Shown here: positions 62,229-64,000 of the stretch, piece after piece
How the letters are laid out: each line of letters starts with the position of its first letter
Position numbering within the stretch: the first letter of the stretch is position 1
Source: Serripes groenlandicus
Lineage: Eukaryota; Mollusca; Bivalvia; Cardiida; Cardiidae
Assembly (NCBI GenBank): GCA_031761405.1
Contig: JASEVX010000005.1
Coordinates: forward strand, 36,719,198-36,783,197
DNA: 64,000 bases
Reading direction: 5' to 3'
Notes under the pieces: generated by a model
What the model was told of the DNA's origin: nothing
What the model saw: the letters and a program-made list of their open reading frames with translations, nothing else
The model's database searches: none
Translations under genes and position numbers: made by a program

Positions 62229-63704
62229 GTTTAGCTCGACTATTCGAAGAATTAGGAGGGCTATTGTAGTCACATTTGCGTCGGCTTATTGCAGTTTTGT
62301 TTAAAGTTTTGCATGCAAGACCTTTTTTCAAAACAAAGATGCTATTGCTTTGAAACTTCACACATTTATTGGACTTCGTCACATGTCCTTGCACGACAAG
62401 TCCCATACTCTACATCAGATTTTGATTGAAATATGCCCCTTGTTGGACATGGAAATACCTTTTCTCACAAACCACAGATGCTATTGCTTTGAAATGTCAC
62501 ACTTTTGGGCAACATTAACGAGCTTGCAGGACACGTTCACGTTTACATCAGATTTTGACTGAAATATACCCCTTTTTGGACTTAGAAATCTTGCTTAAAG
62601 TTTTGCTTGCAATGCCTTTTTAGCTCACCTGAGCTTTGCTCAAGGTGAGTTATTGTGATCGCCTTTTGTCCGGTGTGCGTCGTGGTCGTCCGTGGTCCGT
62701 TGTCCATCGTGCGTAAACTTCTTATCCTCAGTAACCAGTGGGTCAATTGGTATAAAACTTCACAGAAAGTATTCTCTCAATGACCTCACCAGATTTCCTT
62801 CAAATTTTTGGGATCCATGCAGAATTCTGGTTTCCATGGTAACAAAATGAAAAAAAAATCAAAATTCTTCTTCTCCCAAACTGGTTGGCAGATTTTCAAA
62901 TAATTTTGTAGAAATGTTCCTTGGATGACCCTCTGTCAGATTCCTTCAAGCCATGTTGATTGTTCGAAAAACATGGCTGCCAACGGGGGCGAGGCTATTT
63001 TGCCTTATATGGCTATAGTGAAAACTTAAAAAATTTTCTTCTCCCAAACGTTGGCAGATTTTCAAAACTTTTTGTAGAAATGTTCCTTGGATAACCCACT
63101 ATCAGATTCATTCAAGCCATGTTGAATGGTTGAAAAACATGGCCGCAAGTGGGCAAGGCTATTTTGCATTATATGGCTATAGTGAAAACTTAAAAAATCT
63201 TCTCCTTCAAAAGTGTCAGGCCGATTTTCAAAAAACTTTTATAGAAATGTTCCTAGGATGACCTTCTATCAGATTCCTTCAATCAAAGTTGATTGGTTGG
63301 AAACTATGGCCGCCAGGGGGTGGGGCTTATAAAGCTAAAGTGATAAAAAAAATCAGGTGAGCGATCCAGGGCCATCATGGCCCTCTTGTTTCATAAATGC
63401 TATTGCTTCACAAACTTATGGATGTCAGCACATGACCTTGCAGGACAAGTCCAATAATTCAACATCAGATTTTTACTGAATGATTCCCCTTTAGGGACAT
63501 ATACATACTATCACCTGATAAGGAAATGAGCAGAGGTTACCAATGACTCAGTGCATGCATGTTTGTAGACATTCACCTTCAAAATAAACAATCACCCATT
63601 ACAGCAATATTTTAAACTATCAATCAACTATCTCTTTAATCACTGTTTACTATAGTATAAAAGGGTCAATCGTCGAGCATGCTGTCTTATGGACAGCTCA
63701 TGTT
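62229..63704 (+). mobile_element. Helentron-like element of the CTCGACTATTC family, containing a nested copy
   Basis: 5' TTTAGCTCGACTATTCGAAGAATTAGGAGGGCTATTG; interior units with GATGCTATTGCTTTGAAA; interrupted at 62617-63391; resumes CATAAATGCTATTGCTTCACAAACTT; ends GTCGAGCATGCTGTCTTATGGACAGCTCATGTT. Confidence 0.7.
62617..63391 (+). mobile_element. Complete Helentron-like element nested in another family
   Basis: TTTTAGCTCACCTGAGCTTTGCTCAAGGTGAGTTATTGTGATCGCC to CAGGTGAGCGATCCAGGGCCATCATGGCCCTCTTGTTT, about 775 bp. It sits within a T run of the host element, so the empty site reads ...CCTTTTT-CATAAATGC, matching insertion between T residues as known for Helentrons. Three GAAATGTTCCT.GGATGACC modules; no ORF. 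Confidence 0.82.
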
Positions 63705-63707
63705 CTA

Positions 63708-63822
63708 ACTTTATACATCATAGAACGGAAACTTAATGTTAATTGCAAAGTGGGGGAAACACTAACTTCATACACCATATAATGGAAAGTTAGTGTTAAT
63801 TGCAAAGTATGTGGAAACGCTT
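63708..63822. repeat. Two-unit ~58-bp tandem repeat
   Basis: AACTT.ATACA.CATA.AA.GGAAA.TTA.TGTTAATTGCAAAGT..G.GGAAAC.CT occurs at 63707-63764 and 63765-63822. Confidence 0.75.
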
Positions 63823-64000
63823 ATTTTTTGCACTATAGCATATATAATTACAAAAGATGCTTATTAGTCCCCTGTACGTCAAATTTCAAGGTCACACTAA
63901 GAGGTCAAAGGTCAAAATGAGTCCTATTTGATAGGACTGTAAGGATCGTGTCAAAAAGGTCAATTTTCACAATTCAAGATTATGTTAGTCGTAGAAAAAG

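Overview
The window looks like AT-rich nuclear DNA of a mollusc, most likely a bivalve. That rests on the tRNA-derived SINEs with GGCGTTA-type 3' ends and (ATCA)n or (CAAA)n tails, the many Helitron/Helentron-like repeats whose ends are TTAGCTCACC-type and hairpin plus CTCTTGTT, the Ngaro-type and Ty3-type retroelements, and a host gene with a DZIP3-type HEPN domain joined to a NACHT NTPase. The species cannot be named from the sequence alone.

Only one host gene is well supported. It runs on the + strand from an acceptor at 7967-7968 to a stop at 59977-59979. I assembled it from exons whose reading phases all agree: 8011-8661 (HEPN_DZIP3 with an R-x5-H motif), 33851-33934 and 41393-41512 (two related coiled-coil-like exons), 49975-50140 (basic linker), an optional 27-codon cassette at 50365-50445, and 57176-59979 (NACHT with Walker A/B, then a degenerate LRR-like tail with an acidic insert). 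The product would be 1274 aa without the cassette or 1301 aa with it: an NLR-like STAND NTPase with a putative RNase/scaffold HEPN domain at its N-terminus. A 5' non-coding exon must lie upstream of 7969, and further exons may have been missed.

Nearly everything else is repeats lying in or beside its introns. 1-5200: a TA-flanked pogo/Tc1-like element and a decayed long-TIR DNA transposon with a MULE-like transposase remnant. 5200-7900: SINEs, a short tandem duplication and Helentron-like debris. 9.1-17.4 kb: Helentron-like copies, one of them split by a decayed tyrosine-recombinase (Ngaro-type) retroelement at 11024-16890. 17559-33477: two nearly identical Ty3/gypsy elements on the minus strand that share the middle LTR (LTR-internal-LTR-internal-LTR). 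33.5-49 kb: duplicated intron sequence, foldback MITEs, many Helentron-like copies and a deleted 3.4 kb LTR element at 44118-47538. 50.4-57.1 kb: minisatellites, other interspersed repeats and one SINE. 60-64 kb: a 95-bp minisatellite, an old SINE and a Helentron-like copy nested in a second family.

There is strong strand polarity. All Helentron-like copies and all SINEs I could orient lie in the sense of the host gene, while all four LTR/YR retroelements lie antisense. Element families and boundaries come from reading the sequence; no database search was possible.
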